A stretch of DNA of 64,000 nt from Streptomyces uncialis (GCF_001905345.1 NZ_LFBV01000008.1:1-64000), one strand, 5' to 3'; shown: positions 19,602 to 29,322, counted from the stretch's first letter. Numbers and translations are program-made. The notes: generated by a model from the sequence alone, not told the origin.

Positions 19602-19631
19602 ATTACAAGTGTGCCGATCCGAGCGAGTCAA
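19602..19631 (-). promoter_or_regulatory. Candidate whiB promoter
   Basis: On the minus strand TTGACT (19626-19631) is followed after 18 nt by TGTAAT (19602-19607), about 75 nt upstream of the whiB start, in a locally AT-rich stretch (19550-19720). The assignment is by pattern only. The rest of 19632-20217 shows no gene. Confidence 0.4.
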
Positions 19632-20217
19632 GCCGGGATCTGCTATTGGGTCCCTTATTCACTCTGCGGAACCAAGGGTATACGGTAAGTGTTCAAATCG
19701 GCATAAACCATGACACCCGTCAACCGCCCGTTCGGGGCCATGTCCCTCATGAGGGAAAGACGGACGACGGATTGGTGTCGTTCCGGTGACAAGGAGGAAG
19801 CGAAACTGATCACATTCGGATCACGGGACCGTCACGTCGTTGGACAGACCCCGTGTTGCCGCGTGTATCCCGTGGGGGCTGTGGACAAACCTTCCGACGT
19901 GGTGAGCGACCGGAACAGGTGAAACCCCGCCACGGGAGGGGGGCGCGGTTGACATCCGAGGTGTGAGCCGGTTGCCTGGTGGGCATGCTCGCGAACTTGG
20001 CGCTTTCCGTGACCCGCCCCGGGTCCTTCGGTGCTGCCCGCTCGCGCTGTAGCTGTTGCTGTTCCGGCTGTTGAGCCCACCGCGCTCCGGCCGTCCCTCC
20101 CCTCGCCCGTACCCGGGCGACGCCTTTCCCGGGGCGTTCCCCCGTCCGTGATCCGGACACCCCGCCCCCGCCGCACATCCCGCCCCCCCCACTCTTCGCC
20201 GAGGACCCACCGCATCC

Positions 20218-20715
20218 ATGAACAGCGACAGCGACCTCCAGATCGCGGGCGACATCCTTGAGGTGCCTCACCTCCTCCAGCCCGCCCGCGAGCACCCCGC
20301 CACCGTGGCCGAGTTCGCCGGGCTCGCCCGGACCATCGCCGCCGACCGCGCCGCGTGGGCGCACCTGGTGCGCTACGACGCGACCAGCCGCTGGTACCAC
20401 CGCCTGCGCACCGGCCCCGGCTACGAGGTGTGGCTGCTGTCCTGGGTACCCGGCCAGGACAGCGGACGGCACGACCACGGCGGCTCCAGCGGCGTGCTCA
20501 CCGTCCTCGACGGCGAACTGACCGAACGCGCCCGCGACACCGAACGCGTCCTGCGGCCGGGCGCACAGCGGGTCTTCGCGCCCGGCTACGTCCACGAGGT
20601 CGCCAACGACGCGCTCGAACCGGCGGTGAGCCTGCACGTGTACTTCCCCGGGCTCACCGAGATGCCGATGCACGCCGCCCGGTGCGCCGCGCTGAACGCC
20701 CCCGCCCGGGCCTGA
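20218..20715 (+). CDS. Cysteine dioxygenase
   Basis: This cupin-fold iron enzyme oxidises L-cysteine to cysteine sulfinate, a step in sulfur disposal. The 165-residue length is typical of short bacterial forms. The iron ligands are visible as H85 and H87 in GRHDHGGSSG and H126 in GYVHEVAN, with the cupin strand GVLTVLDGEL between them. The ATG at 20218 gives the only full-length frame. It is divergent from whiB across a long gap and is followed 58 bp later by cofD in the same direction, though cofD appears to have its own start signals. Confidence 0.88.
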   Translation: MNSDSDLQIAGDILEVPHLLQPAREHPATVAEFAGLARTIAADRAAWAHLVRYDATSRWYHRLRTGPGYEVWLLSWVPGQDSGRHDHGGSSGVLTVLDGELTERARDTERVLRPGAQRVFAPGYVHEVANDALEPAVSLHVYFPGLTEMPMHAARCAALNAPARA

Positions 20716-20773
20716 GCGGAGCCGCCCACGGCCGGGCCCCGCGTTGTCGTACCCGCCTGACAGACTTGGCCGT

Positions 20774-21757
20774 ATGCGCATTGTGGTTCTGGCAGGCGGT
20801 ATCGGCGGAGCCCGGTTCCTGCGCGGTCTGAAGAAGGCCGTACAGGGCACGGGGGTCACGGACATCACCGTCATCGGCAACACCGGGGACGACATCCACC
20901 TCTTCGGGCTGAAGGTCTGTCCCGACCTCGACACGGTGATGTACACCCTGGGCGACGGCATCGACGAGGAGCAGGGCTGGGGGCGCTCGCAGGAGACGTT
21001 CCACGTCAAGGAGGAGCTGGCGGCGTACGGCGTGGGGCCCGGCTGGTTCGGGCTCGGCGACCGGGACTTCGCCACCCACATCGTGCGGACGCAGATGCTG
21101 TCCGCGGGGTACCCGCTCAGCGCGGTCACCGAGGCCCTGTGCGAGCGGTGGCAGCCCGGGGTACGGCTCATCCCCATGTCGGACGACCGTATCGAGACCC
21201 ATGTCGCGATCACCGTCCCCGAGGGCGAGCCCGGCGCGGGTGAGCGCAAGGCGGTCCACTTCCAGGAGTACTGGGTGCGGCTGCGCGCCTCCGTGGACGC
21301 GCACGCCGTCGTCCCGGTCGGCGCCGACCGGGCCAAGCCCGCGCCGGGCGTGCTCGACGCGCTGGCGAGCGCCGACGTCGTGCTGTTCCCGCCGTCGAAC
21401 CCGGTCGTCAGCATCGGCACGATCCTCGCGGTGCCCGGCATCCGCGAGGCCATCGCGGACGCGGGCGTCCCCGTGGTGGGCCTGTCCCCCATCGTCGGGG
21501 ACGCGCCCGTGCGCGGGATGGCCGACAAGGTCCTGACCGCCGTCGGCGTCGAGACCACCGCCGCGGCGGTCGCGGAGCACTACGGCTCCGGTCTGCTGGA
21601 CGGCTGGCTGGTCGACACCGTGGACGAGGGCTCCGTCGCGCGCGTGGAGGCCGCCGGTATCCGCTGCCGCGCGGTCCCCCTGCTGATGACGGACATCGAC
21701 GCCACCGCGCGGATGGCGCGCGAGGCGCTGGCACTGGCGGAAGAGGTCCGCGCGTGA
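20774..21757 (+). CDS. cofD: CofD/FbiA, F420 side-chain phospho-substrate transferase
   Basis: The enzyme joins a phosphoenolpyruvate- or phospholactate-derived group to the deazaflavin Fo to make (dehydro-)F420-0; in actinobacteria the family is usually called FbiA. The 327 residues open with the nucleotide loop MRIVVLAGGIGGARFLRGLK, followed by VIGNTGDDIHLFGL and a late LFPPSNPVVSIGTIL. The ATG at 20774 begins exactly at the conserved motif and has no ribosome-binding site, so the mRNA may be leaderless; an upstream in-frame start at 20744 adds non-conserved residues. Its stop overlaps the GTG of cofE (GTGA), so the two are coupled. Confidence 0.92.
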   Translation: MRIVVLAGGIGGARFLRGLKKAVQGTGVTDITVIGNTGDDIHLFGLKVCPDLDTVMYTLGDGIDEEQGWGRSQETFHVKEELAAYGVGPGWFGLGDRDFATHIVRTQMLSAGYPLSAVTEALCERWQPGVRLIPMSDDRIETHVAITVPEGEPGAGERKAVHFQEYWVRLRASVDAHAVVPVGADRAKPAPGVLDALASADVVLFPPSNPVVSIGTILAVPGIREAIADAGVPVVGLSPIVGDAPVRGMADKVLTAVGVETTAAAVAEHYGSGLLDGWLVDTVDEGSVARVEAAGIRCRAVPLLMTDIDATARMAREALALAEEVRA

Positions 21758-23079
21758 GCACCGCACAGCCGCGGGACGGCTTCCGGGTGTGGGCGGTGCC
21801 CGGCATCGGCGAGGTGACCGCCGGGGACGACCTGGCGAAGCTGATCGCCGCCGCCGAGCCCGCGTTGGCCGACGGCGATGTCGTCCTGGTCACCTCGAAG
21901 ATCGTCTCCAAGGCGGAGGGCCGGGTGCTCGACGCCGCCGACCGCGAGAGCGCCATAGACGCGGAGACCGTACGCGTGATCGCGCGCCGCGGCCCGCTGC
22001 GGATCGTCGAGAACCGGCAGGGCCTGGTGATGGCCGCCGCCGGGGTCGACGCGTCGAACACCCCCGCCGGGACGGTGCTGCTGCTGCCCGAGGACTCCGA
22101 CGCGTCCGCGCGGGCCGTCCGGGACGGGCTGCGGGACCTCCTCGGGGTCACCGTGGGCGTCCTCGTCACCGACACCGCCGGGCGCCCCTGGCGCAACGGC
22201 CTCACCGACATCGCCATCGGCGCGGCGGGCGTCCAGGTGCTGGACGATCTGCGGGGCGGCACCGACAGCCACGGCAATCCGCTGAGCGCCACCGTCGTCG
22301 CCACCGCCGACGAACTCGCCGCCGCCGGTGACCTCGTCAAGGGCAAGACCGCGGGACTGCCCGTCGCCGTGGTGCGGGGGCTGCCGCACACCGTGACCGG
22401 CGCCGACGTCACCGGTCCGGGACCGGACGCCCGGGAACTGATCCGTCCCGCGTACGACGACATGTTCCGGCTGGGGACCTCCGAAGCGGTCCGCGAGGCC
22501 GTCACCCAGCGGCGCACCATCCGCGCGTTCACCGACGAGCCCGTCGACCCCGGAGCGGTACGCCGCGCGGTCGCCGCCGCCGTCACCGCGCCCGCGCCGC
22601 ACCACACCACGCCCTGGCGGTTCGTGCTGCTGGAGAGCGCCGCGTCCCGTACCGCGCTGCTCGACGCCATGCGGGACGCCTGGATCGCGGATCTGCGGGC
22701 GGACGGCAAGCCGGAGGAGTCCATCGCCAAACGGGTCCGCCGGGGCGACGTCCTGCGCAACGCGCCCTATCTGGTGGTGCCCTGCCTGGTGACCGACGGC
22801 GCGCACCACTACGGGCACGCCCGGCGGGACGCGGCCGAGCGGGAGATGTTCGTCGTCGCCATGGGCGCCGGGGTGCAGAACCTCCTCGTCGCGCTGGCCG
22901 GTGAGCGGCTGGGCTCCGCGTGGGTGTCGTCCACGATGTTCTGCCGCGAGGTCGTCCGGGAGGTCCTCGGGCTGCCCGCCGACTGGGACCCCATGGGCGC
23001 GGTCGCCGTGGGGCACCCCGCCGAGGAGCCCCGGCCACGGCCCGCGCGGGAGGCCGACGCGTTCATCGACGTACGGTGA
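21754..23079 (+). CDS. cofE: FbiB: F420-0 gamma-glutamyl ligase fused to a nitroreductase-like domain
   Basis: The 441-residue protein combines two domains. Residues 1-245 are CofE, the GTP-dependent glutamate ligase, with VWAVPGIGEV, VVLVTSKIVSKAEGRV and TDTAGRPWRNGLTDIAIG. Residues about 250-440 are an FMN nitroreductase-type domain starting VREAVTQRRTIRAFTDEPVD and carrying APHHTTPWRFVLLE. This fusion is the mycobacterial/streptomycete FbiB, where the second domain reduces dehydro-F420 and supports poly-glutamylation. The GTG at 21754 overlaps the cofD stop by 4 nt. F420 supports many actinobacterial oxidoreductases, including those for antibiotics. Confidence 0.93.
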   Translation: MSTAQPRDGFRVWAVPGIGEVTAGDDLAKLIAAAEPALADGDVVLVTSKIVSKAEGRVLDAADRESAIDAETVRVIARRGPLRIVENRQGLVMAAAGVDASNTPAGTVLLLPEDSDASARAVRDGLRDLLGVTVGVLVTDTAGRPWRNGLTDIAIGAAGVQVLDDLRGGTDSHGNPLSATVVATADELAAAGDLVKGKTAGLPVAVVRGLPHTVTGADVTGPGPDARELIRPAYDDMFRLGTSEAVREAVTQRRTIRAFTDEPVDPGAVRRAVAAAVTAPAPHHTTPWRFVLLESAASRTALLDAMRDAWIADLRADGKPEESIAKRVRRGDVLRNAPYLVVPCLVTDGAHHYGHARRDAAEREMFVVAMGAGVQNLLVALAGERLGSAWVSSTMFCREVVREVLGLPADWDPMGAVAVGHPAEEPRPRPAREADAFIDVR

Positions 23080-23166
23080 AGGGGCGGGCGCCGCGGCGTA
23101 CCCACGCGCGCGGGGCCCCTCCCGGCCGGCCCGCGGCCCCTGACCCCCGGATACGGATCTGACCCC

Positions 23167-24198
23167 ATGGCTGGACGGTACGCACCGCGACCGACGCGCA
23201 CGACCGTGCGCGGCGGGCACCCCGGCGTACCCGCACCTGTCGCCGGGTCGGGCCCCCGCCGGAACGCGGACGACACGGGACGTACCCGGGTGTGGGCGCC
23301 GCCCGGACCGGTCGATCCGGGACTCGTGCTCGGGCCGCTGCGGCGCGGGCCCGGTGACCCCACGTTCCGCGCGATGCCCGACGGGTCCGTGTGGCGGGCC
23401 TGCCGGACGCCCGCCGGACCGGGCACCCTGCGGGTGGCCCCGCGGGACGGGGACGTCGAGGGCATCGCGTGGGGGCCCGGCGGTGAGTGGCTGCTGGACC
23501 GGCTGCCGGAGCTGCTGGGCGGGGCGGACCGGCCCGACGAGTTCGTGCCCCGGCACCGGGTCGTCGCGCACACCTGGCGGCGGCGGCCCGGACTGCGGCT
23601 GACCCGGACCGGGCTGGTCATGGAGTCGCTGATCCCGTCCGTGCTGGAGCAGAAGGTCACCGCCGACGAGGCGTACCGGGCGTGGCGGCGGCTGGTCCGC
23701 AGGTTCGGGGAGGTCGCGCCCGGGCCCGCGGCGGACGGGCGGCGGGTGCCGTCGCTGCATGTGATGCCCCGCGCGCGGGACTGGGTACTGGTGCCGTCCT
23801 GGGAGTGGCACCGCGCCGGGGTCGACGACAAGCGGGCCGCGACCGTGCTGCGGGCCGTGCGGGTGGCCGGGCGGCTGGAGCAGGCCTCCGGGCTGGCGCC
23901 CGAGGCCGCGCGGGCCCGGCTGGAGCTCGTCGCGGGGGTCGGGCCCTGGACCTCGGCGGAGGTCGTGCAGCGCAGTCATGGGGCGGCGGACTGTGTGACG
24001 GTCGGGGACCTGCACCTTCCCGGGGTCGTGGGGTACGCCCTCGCGGGGGACCGGGACGTGGACGACGACGGCATGCTGGAGCTGTTGGCGCCTTACGCCG
24101 GGCAGCGGCACAGGGCCTGTCGGCTGATCCTGCTGTCCGGGGTGGCCCCGGCCCGGCGCCACCCGAAGATGCCCCGCACCGACATCGGCCTCCTCTGA
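23167..24198 (+). CDS. DNA-3-methyladenine glycosylase 2 family protein (HhH-GPD)
   Basis: The 343-residue protein has an AlkA-like N-terminal beta part (about 40-140) and then the helix-hairpin-helix glycosylase fold with LIPSVLEQKVTADEAYRAWR. The hairpin and catalytic loop read LELVAGVGPWTSAEVVQR and CVTVGDLHLPG, where the Asp of VGDLHLP is the catalytic acid. Such enzymes remove alkylated purines in base excision repair. The first 40 residues are Arg/Pro-rich and may belong to a start further downstream. It follows cofE after 87 bp. Its stop codon lies only 13 bp before composite repeat copy 2. Confidence 0.85.
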   Translation: MAGRYAPRPTRTTVRGGHPGVPAPVAGSGPRRNADDTGRTRVWAPPGPVDPGLVLGPLRRGPGDPTFRAMPDGSVWRACRTPAGPGTLRVAPRDGDVEGIAWGPGGEWLLDRLPELLGGADRPDEFVPRHRVVAHTWRRRPGLRLTRTGLVMESLIPSVLEQKVTADEAYRAWRRLVRRFGEVAPGPAADGRRVPSLHVMPRARDWVLVPSWEWHRAGVDDKRAATVLRAVRVAGRLEQASGLAPEAARARLELVAGVGPWTSAEVVQRSHGAADCVTVGDLHLPGVVGYALAGDRDVDDDGMLELLAPYAGQRHRACRLILLSGVAPARRHPKMPRTDIGLL

Positions 24199-24210
24199 CC
24201 CCTCCGGTCC

Positions 24211-25175
24211 GGCGGGTCGCCTTCGCTTGCGCTTCCGAGGTTTCCTGTGCGGGTCGCCTTCGCTGGCGCTTCTGGGGTTCCACACCTGGACGTACTTGTT
24301 CCCGTGCGGGTACGTCCGGGGGTGCGCAGTTCCCCGCGCCCCTGGATGCTGCCCCCGGGTCCGTTGTCCGTCGGGTGCGGGGCCGTCCTCGTTTTGCGCA
24401 GTTCCCCGCGCCCCTTAGGTCGCGCCCCTTGCGGTTCCCGTTCGGGTGCGGGTGGTTCTTGGTTGCTCGCGCAGTTCCCCGCGGGTCGCCTTCGCTGGCG
24501 CTTCTGGGGTTCCCCACCTGGACGTACCTGCTTCCTGTGCGGGTACGTCCGGGGGTGCGCAGTTCCCCGCGCCCCTGGATGCTGCCCCATTGCGGTCGCT
24601 CTTCGGGTGCGGGGCCGTCCTCGTATTGCGCAGTTCCCCGCGCCCCTTGGGTTGCGCCCCTTGCGGTTCCCGTTCGGGTGCGGGTGGTCCTTGGTTGCTC
24701 GCGCAGTTCCCCGCGGGTCGCCTTCACTGGCGCTTCTGGGGTTCCCCACCTGGACGTACCTGCTTCCAGTGCGGGTACGTCCGGGGGTGCGCAGTTCCCC
24801 GCGCCCCTGGGGGGTGCCCCATTGCGGTCGCTCTTCGGGTGCGGGTCTGCTCTCGTCTTTTGCGCAGTTCCCCGCGCCCCTATGGGGGCGCCCCATCATG
24901 TTGTCCGTCGTCTGCGGAACCACCCTCCTCGCGGAGTCGCATGGCTACGGGAGGGGGTGGGCGGGAATCTCTGCCCGCAGACTCCGATGCTCTTCAGTCG
25001 GGTACGGGTACGTCGTACCGAGCGCGTTGGAGCGAGGACGGAGAATCCCGACCGGCACCGACCCGAAGAACAGACAGGACGCGCCCCAAAGGGGCGCGGG
25101 GAACTGCGCACCCACCGAGCGACCCGCACAGGGACAAGTACGCCCACCCGGACAGACCGAGAACAGGCCCGCACC
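24211..25175. repeat. Composite intergenic repeat, copy 2 of 4, with a 232-bp tandem array
   Basis: This is the longest copy. Eight direct copies of GCGCAGTTCCCCGCGCCCC lie between 24320 and 24885, organised in a higher-order tandem repeat of exactly 232 bp (units starting at 24251, 24483 and 24715; about 2.7 units). The G-quadruplex motif is at 24949-24965 inside the 51-bp core (24948-24998), the second conserved segment is at 25033-25071 and one inverted word is near 25092. The element fills the whole space between two convergent stop codons (24198 and 25209). Confidence 0.88.
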
Positions 25176-25208
25176 CGAGGAGCGACAGCAAGCGGCAACC
25201 GCTACGGG

Positions 25209-26291
25209 CTACCGGTCAGGGGAGAAGCGGAGGGCGCCCGCCGGGAGCGCCGCGCCGCACCAGACCCGGGCCCCGTCCCGCAACTCGTTGTCGGCACCGA
25301 CCCGCGCGTCGTCCCCCACCACCGTGTCCCGCAGCGTCGTCCGCGCCCCGATCCGCGCCCGCGCCCCGATCATCGAGTCGGTGATCACCGTCCCCGGCGC
25401 GATGACGGCCCCGGACAGCACCGTACTGCCGGTGATCCGCGCCCCCGCGCCCACCCGCGCCCCGTGCCCGATCACTGTCCCGCCGCTCAGCTTCGCGTCC
25501 GACGCGACCTGCGCCGTGGGCAGCACCAGCCGGTCCCCGCAGCGGCCGGGCACCGCCGGGGACGGCACCCGCCCGAGGACCAGGTCCGCGGAACCCCGTA
25601 CGAACGCCGCCGGGGTGCCGAGGTCCAGCCAGTACGTCGAGTCGACCATGCCCTGGAGATGGGCGCCGGACGACAGCAGGCCGGGAAACGTCTCGCGCTC
25701 CACGGAGACCGGGCGCCCGGCCGGGATGGTGTCGATGACCGACCGGCGGAAGACGTACGCCCCCGCGTTGATCTGGTCGGTGACGATCTCCTCGGGGGTC
25801 TGCGGCTTCTCCAGGAACGCGGTCACCCGGCCCGTCGGGTCCGTGGGCACGAGCCCGTACGCCCGCGGGTCCGCGACCTTCGTGAGGTGCAGGGAGATGT
25901 CCGCGCCGCTCGTCCCGTGCGCGGCGATCAGCGCGCGGATGTCGAGCCCGGTGAGGATGTCGCCGTTGAAGACGACAACCGGGTCGTCGGGCCCGGCGGC
26001 CAGCCGGGAGGCGGCGTTGCGGATGGCCCCGCCGGTGCCGAGCGGCTCGCGTTCGGTGACGTACTCCAGCCGCAGCCCCAGCGCGGAGCCGTCGCCGAAG
26101 TACGGCTCGAAGACCTCCGCGAGGTAGGACGTGGCGAGCACGATGTGGTCGATGCCCGCGGCCCTCGCCCTGGCCAGCTGGTGGGTCAGGAACGGCACCC
26201 CGGCCGCGGGGACCATCGGCTTGGGGGTGTTGACCGTGAGCGGACGGAGTCTGGTGCCCTTGCCACCGACCAGGAGAATCGCTTCTGTCAC
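25209..26291 (-). CDS. manC: Mannose-1-phosphate guanylyltransferase / sugar nucleotidyltransferase
   Basis: The enzyme activates mannose 1-phosphate with GTP to GDP-mannose. The 360-residue protein opens with the nucleotidyltransferase signature AILLVGGKGTRLRPLT and NTPKPMVPAAG. The metal-binding region VVFNGDILTGLD and the sugar loop ADISLHLTKVADPRAYG follow. Residues about 240-355 form a left-handed beta-helix of hexapeptide repeats (IGHGARVGAGARITG), typical of this subclass. The GTG at 26291 puts the signature right at the N-terminus; an earlier ATG at 26492 overlaps the PGRP gene. Together with manA and manB it completes the route from fructose 6-phosphate to GDP-mannose. Confidence 0.9.
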   Translation of the reverse strand: MTEAILLVGGKGTRLRPLTVNTPKPMVPAAGVPFLTHQLARARAAGIDHIVLATSYLAEVFEPYFGDGSALGLRLEYVTEREPLGTGGAIRNAASRLAAGPDDPVVVFNGDILTGLDIRALIAAHGTSGADISLHLTKVADPRAYGLVPTDPTGRVTAFLEKPQTPEEIVTDQINAGAYVFRRSVIDTIPAGRPVSVERETFPGLLSSGAHLQGMVDSTYWLDLGTPAAFVRGSADLVLGRVPSPAVPGRCGDRLVLPTAQVASDAKLSGGTVIGHGARVGAGARITGSTVLSGAVIAPGTVITDSMIGARARIGARTTLRDTVVGDDARVGADNELRDGARVWCGAALPAGALRFSPDR

Positions 26292-26316
26292 CTGTCTCGT
26301 CCCTGCCTTCTGCCGG

Positions 26317-26344
26317 GGCCGGCCGGACTCGTCTCCGGCCGGCC
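26317..26344 (-). terminator. Hairpin between the PGRP gene and manC
   Basis: GGCCGGCCGG (26317-26326) pairs with CCGGCCGGCC (26335-26344) around an 8-nt loop, 57 bp after the PGRP stop codon and before the manC start on the same strand. Confidence 0.6.
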
Positions 26345-26400
26345 GGTGTGTGCGGACCGCTCGCCCGGCAGACGCGGTCAGGGGCCTGACGGTTGCGTGA

Positions 26401-27795
26401 TCAGCGTCCTTGCAGTCGGGCCGAGGTACTGCGGGCGGTGCCGAGCTTGCTGTAGAGGCGGGCTCCCGGGCACGCCGTGTTGAAGCCGTCACGGTGCCCG
26501 GAGATCACATGGAGCCGAACCTTCTTTCCCTTTCGGTACAGATTGCCACCGCCCGACGTCAGATATGTCTTGCCCCTCGGATTGGCTCCGTACAGCCCCA
26601 GCTTCCAGGCCGTGAGCTTGGCGATCGCCTTGACGGCGGCGGAGGGCACCTTGGTCCGTCCGTAGGAGCCGAGCACCGCGATGCCCATGGTCTTCGCGTT
26701 GAAGCCGAGGGTGTGGGCCCCGAGGACCGCCTTGGTCACCCCCCCGGCCCGCCCTTCGTAGACGGTGCCGCACTTGTCGATGAGGAAGTTGTAGCCGAGG
26801 TCCCGCCAGCCGCTGCTCCGCACGTGGTAGCGGTAGATACCGCGGATGACCGAAGGCGACTGGGAGCAGCGGTAGTTGTTGCCGGTGGCGCTGTGGTGGA
26901 CGAAGGCCGCCTTGACGGACGTGGTGTACACGAAGCCCCGGTCCCGCAGGCCCTCGTCGGCGCCCCACTTCTTCCGGCTGACGATCCCGGGGCGGGGGCC
27001 GATGTAGCGCTTGGCGGGGGCGGCCACGCGGGCGCGGGGCGGCTCGGCGGCCACGGCCCGGGTCGCGGCGCCGACCCTGGATGCGGCACCGGCCCGGGGC
27101 GCGGGGTCGGACTCGGAATCGACCCCGGACCCGGACTCGGACCCTGGTTCGGGGCCCGGGTCGACCAGTTCCAGGCGCAGGCCCCGGGGCAGCGCGGCGG
27201 CGCGGTCGCGGCCGGGGGACGTACGGCCGGGGTGGGTGCGGTCGCCGGACGGGTGGCCGGTGACCCTGGCCTCCACCCCGTCCGAGTCGCCGACCCACAG
27301 CGGGGCGGTGGCGCCCCGGACGCGGCCGGGACGGGCCTCGTCGGAACCGGGGTCGGCGCCGTGGTCGCCCTGGTGGACGTCGAGGTCCTGCCAGCCGGAC
27401 CAGTCGGCGGTGCCGGTGGCGCGGGTACGGACCTGCACCCGGCCGTCGAGCTGCGCCGCGGCGTCCTCCCAGACCACGCCGACCAGGGAGAAGGGGCGGA
27501 CACCGCGCGGGGCGAGACCCTGCTCCGGGGTGCCGGGCGGCCGCACCCGGTCGGCGGGGCGGGGAGCGAGCGCGAGGGACTGGGTGCCGCCCGGCGGTAC
27601 GGGAGGAGAAGGGGCGGCAGGGCGGGCCGGGGTCGCGGGACGGGCCGGTGCGGCGGGGGCGGCGGGGGTGTCCGGTGGGGCGGGGTCCGGGTGCGGCGCG
27701 GACCGCGCCGCGGCGGGCAGGGCGAGCGGGAGGGCCAGTGCGATCGCGCAGGTGACGCCGACCGAGGAAGCTAGGAATCCACGCATACGCCTCAT
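26401..27795 (-). CDS. Secreted peptidoglycan-recognition protein / N-acetylmuramoyl-L-alanine amidase
   Basis: The 464-residue protein starts with an Arg-rich N-region and a hydrophobic signal segment (MRRMRGFLASSVGVTCAIAL). A long disordered Pro/Ala region and a 100-residue beta-like segment precede the C-terminal amidase_2/PGRP domain (from about residue 290). Zinc and catalytic residues are visible in AAFVHHSATGNN, LGAHTLGFN and GFNTACPGARLY. It should cleave the amide between muramic acid and the stem peptide outside the cell. Start codons at 27804, 27795 and 27786 are all possible; 27795 gives a compact signal peptide. Two acidic Asp/Ser/Pro repeats (about 240-270) are unusual linkers. 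Confidence 0.87.
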   Translation of the reverse strand: MRRMRGFLASSVGVTCAIALALPLALPAAARSAPHPDPAPPDTPAAPAAPARPATPARPAAPSPPVPPGGTQSLALAPRPADRVRPPGTPEQGLAPRGVRPFSLVGVVWEDAAAQLDGRVQVRTRATGTADWSGWQDLDVHQGDHGADPGSDEARPGRVRGATAPLWVGDSDGVEARVTGHPSGDRTHPGRTSPGRDRAAALPRGLRLELVDPGPEPGSESGSGVDSESDPAPRAGAASRVGAATRAVAAEPPRARVAAPAKRYIGPRPGIVSRKKWGADEGLRDRGFVYTTSVKAAFVHHSATGNNYRCSQSPSVIRGIYRYHVRSSGWRDLGYNFLIDKCGTVYEGRAGGVTKAVLGAHTLGFNAKTMGIAVLGSYGRTKVPSAAVKAIAKLTAWKLGLYGANPRGKTYLTSGGGNLYRKGKKVRLHVISGHRDGFNTACPGARLYSKLGTARSTSARLQGR

Positions 27796-27955
27796 CTTTG
27801 ACATAAGCACTCTTATCTGTCCATCGGAGAACTGACGAACCGTCTGCCCGCGACCGCTTGTCCACCCGCGCGGGTCGGCCCGTTCCCCCGCCCGGACCTG
27901 TGGCCGCTCCCCCGGGCGGACGCGTCCCCCCTCCGGGGCGCGTAGCCTGTCGCGC

Positions 27956-28711
27956 GTGAACGCCTCCGATCGCACCCCCGCCGACCTGCTGCGATCCGCG
28001 CTTGCCGCGGACCCGTCCCGACCGCTGGTGACCTTCTACGACGACGCGACCGGGGAACGGGTCGAATTGTCGGTGGCCACCTTCGCCAATTGGGTGGCCA
28101 AGACCGCGAACCTGCTCCAGGGCGAGCTGAACGTGGAGCCCGGCGACCGGGTCGCGCTGCTGCTGCCCGCCCACTGGCAGACCGCGGTGTGGCTGCTGGC
28201 CTGCTCGTCCGTGGGAGCGGTCGCCGATGTCGGCGGCGCGGCGGGCCGCGCCGACGCCGTGGTGGCCGGTCCGGACGCGCTGGACGCGGCCCGCGCGTGC
28301 GGCGGCGAACGGGTGGCGCTGGCGCTGCGCCCGCTGGGCGGCAGATTCCCGGTGGCCCCCGAGGGGTTCGCCGACTACGCGGTCGAGGTGCCCTCACAGG
28401 GTGACCGGTTCACCCCCTTCGCCCCAGTCGACCCGGACGAGGCGGCGCTGATCGTGGCGGGAGCGGAGTACTCCGGCGCGGAGGTCGTGGCGCGGGCGGT
28501 GGCGGACGCGGAGCGGCTCGGGATCGTCGGCCCCGGCGCCCGGGTGATGTCGCTGCTCGGGTACGACACCTGGGACGGGCTCGCGGCGGGACTGTACGGG
28601 CCGCTGGCCGCCGGGGGTTCCGTGGTGCTGTGCCGCAACTCCGGGGATCTCGACGACGACGCGCTGGCGAAGCGCGTCGAGACCGAACATGTGACGGCCA
28701 CGGCCCGCTGA
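27956..28711 (+). CDS. TIGR03089 family protein (truncated adenylate-forming-like)
   Basis: The 251-residue protein resembles only the N-terminal part of AMP-binding enzymes: RPLVTFYDDATGERVELS, then TANLLQGELNVEPGDRVALL and LLPAHWQTAVWLLACSSVGA. A later loop LLGYDTWDGLAAGLYGPLAAGG follows. It lacks the ATP-binding and acyl-transfer motifs of full-length (about 500-residue) ligases, and that short form defines TIGR03089, a family with no proven activity. The GTG at 27956 is the only sensible start. It is divergent from the PGRP gene across 160 bp and is followed by a 600-bp gap before the first LCP gene. Confidence 0.85.
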   Translation: MNASDRTPADLLRSALAADPSRPLVTFYDDATGERVELSVATFANWVAKTANLLQGELNVEPGDRVALLLPAHWQTAVWLLACSSVGAVADVGGAAGRADAVVAGPDALDAARACGGERVALALRPLGGRFPVAPEGFADYAVEVPSQGDRFTPFAPVDPDEAALIVAGAEYSGAEVVARAVADAERLGIVGPGARVMSLLGYDTWDGLAAGLYGPLAAGGSVVLCRNSGDLDDDALAKRVETEHVTATAR

Positions 28712-28729
28712 CCCCGTACCGCCCGGACC

Positions 28730-28940
28730 ACGACGACCCGCCACGCCCCTCCGGCAGCGCCGCGCCCCGACCACGCCACATCCACGACCCGCCACGCCCG
28801 CCGCACCCGTCCGGTAGCGCCACGACCGGCCGCCCCGTCCGGCACCGCCGCGACCCCGCCGACCCCGTACCGTCCAGCACCACCGCGACCGCCACCGCCC
28901 CACCGGCCACGTCCCGTACCGCCACGACCAGCCGGTCACG
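28730..28940. repeat. Degenerate short tandem repeats behind the TIGR03089 gene
   Basis: The words GACCCGCCACGCCC and variants of GTCCGGCACCGCCGCGACC recur five to six times with substitutions. No protein-coding sense is apparent on either strand. The remaining 28941-29322 contains no supported gene and must carry the promoter of the LCP gene. Confidence 0.5.
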
Positions 28941-29322
28941 GCACTGAGTGCCGACGGGTGCGGCGGGGTGGATCTCAGGGGCCGGCCGGGTCCGGGGCCG
29001 GGCCCGGCCGACCCGTGGCGCCGTCCGTCCCAGATGTCCCAGCCGTCGCGCGAGCGCGAGTGTGCCACGGCCACATCCGGACAGCCTGGGAGCAAACACA
29101 CATGCGGGAACCGGATCAACGGCCGAAGAAATGCTCCATATTGCCCGGTTGTATGGACGTGGAATGTGTCACCGTCCTCGCTGTGCGCCCAACTGGGCGG
29201 ATAGTGTGAGCGATCCCGGTGCGGGCGGCCGTCGCATGGTCGTGCACTGAGTGACTGATCCACTGCGTGCCTTCGAGGGGGGAAGGCGCTGCGCTGGGCC
29301 CTTACGGAGGACGCATACAACC

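Noticed and set aside
23487..26483. A plus-strand frame of nearly 1000 residues through composite repeat copy 2 and manC
   Set aside because: It shifts out of the glycosylase frame, runs through repeats and is antisense to manC; composition is repeat-driven.
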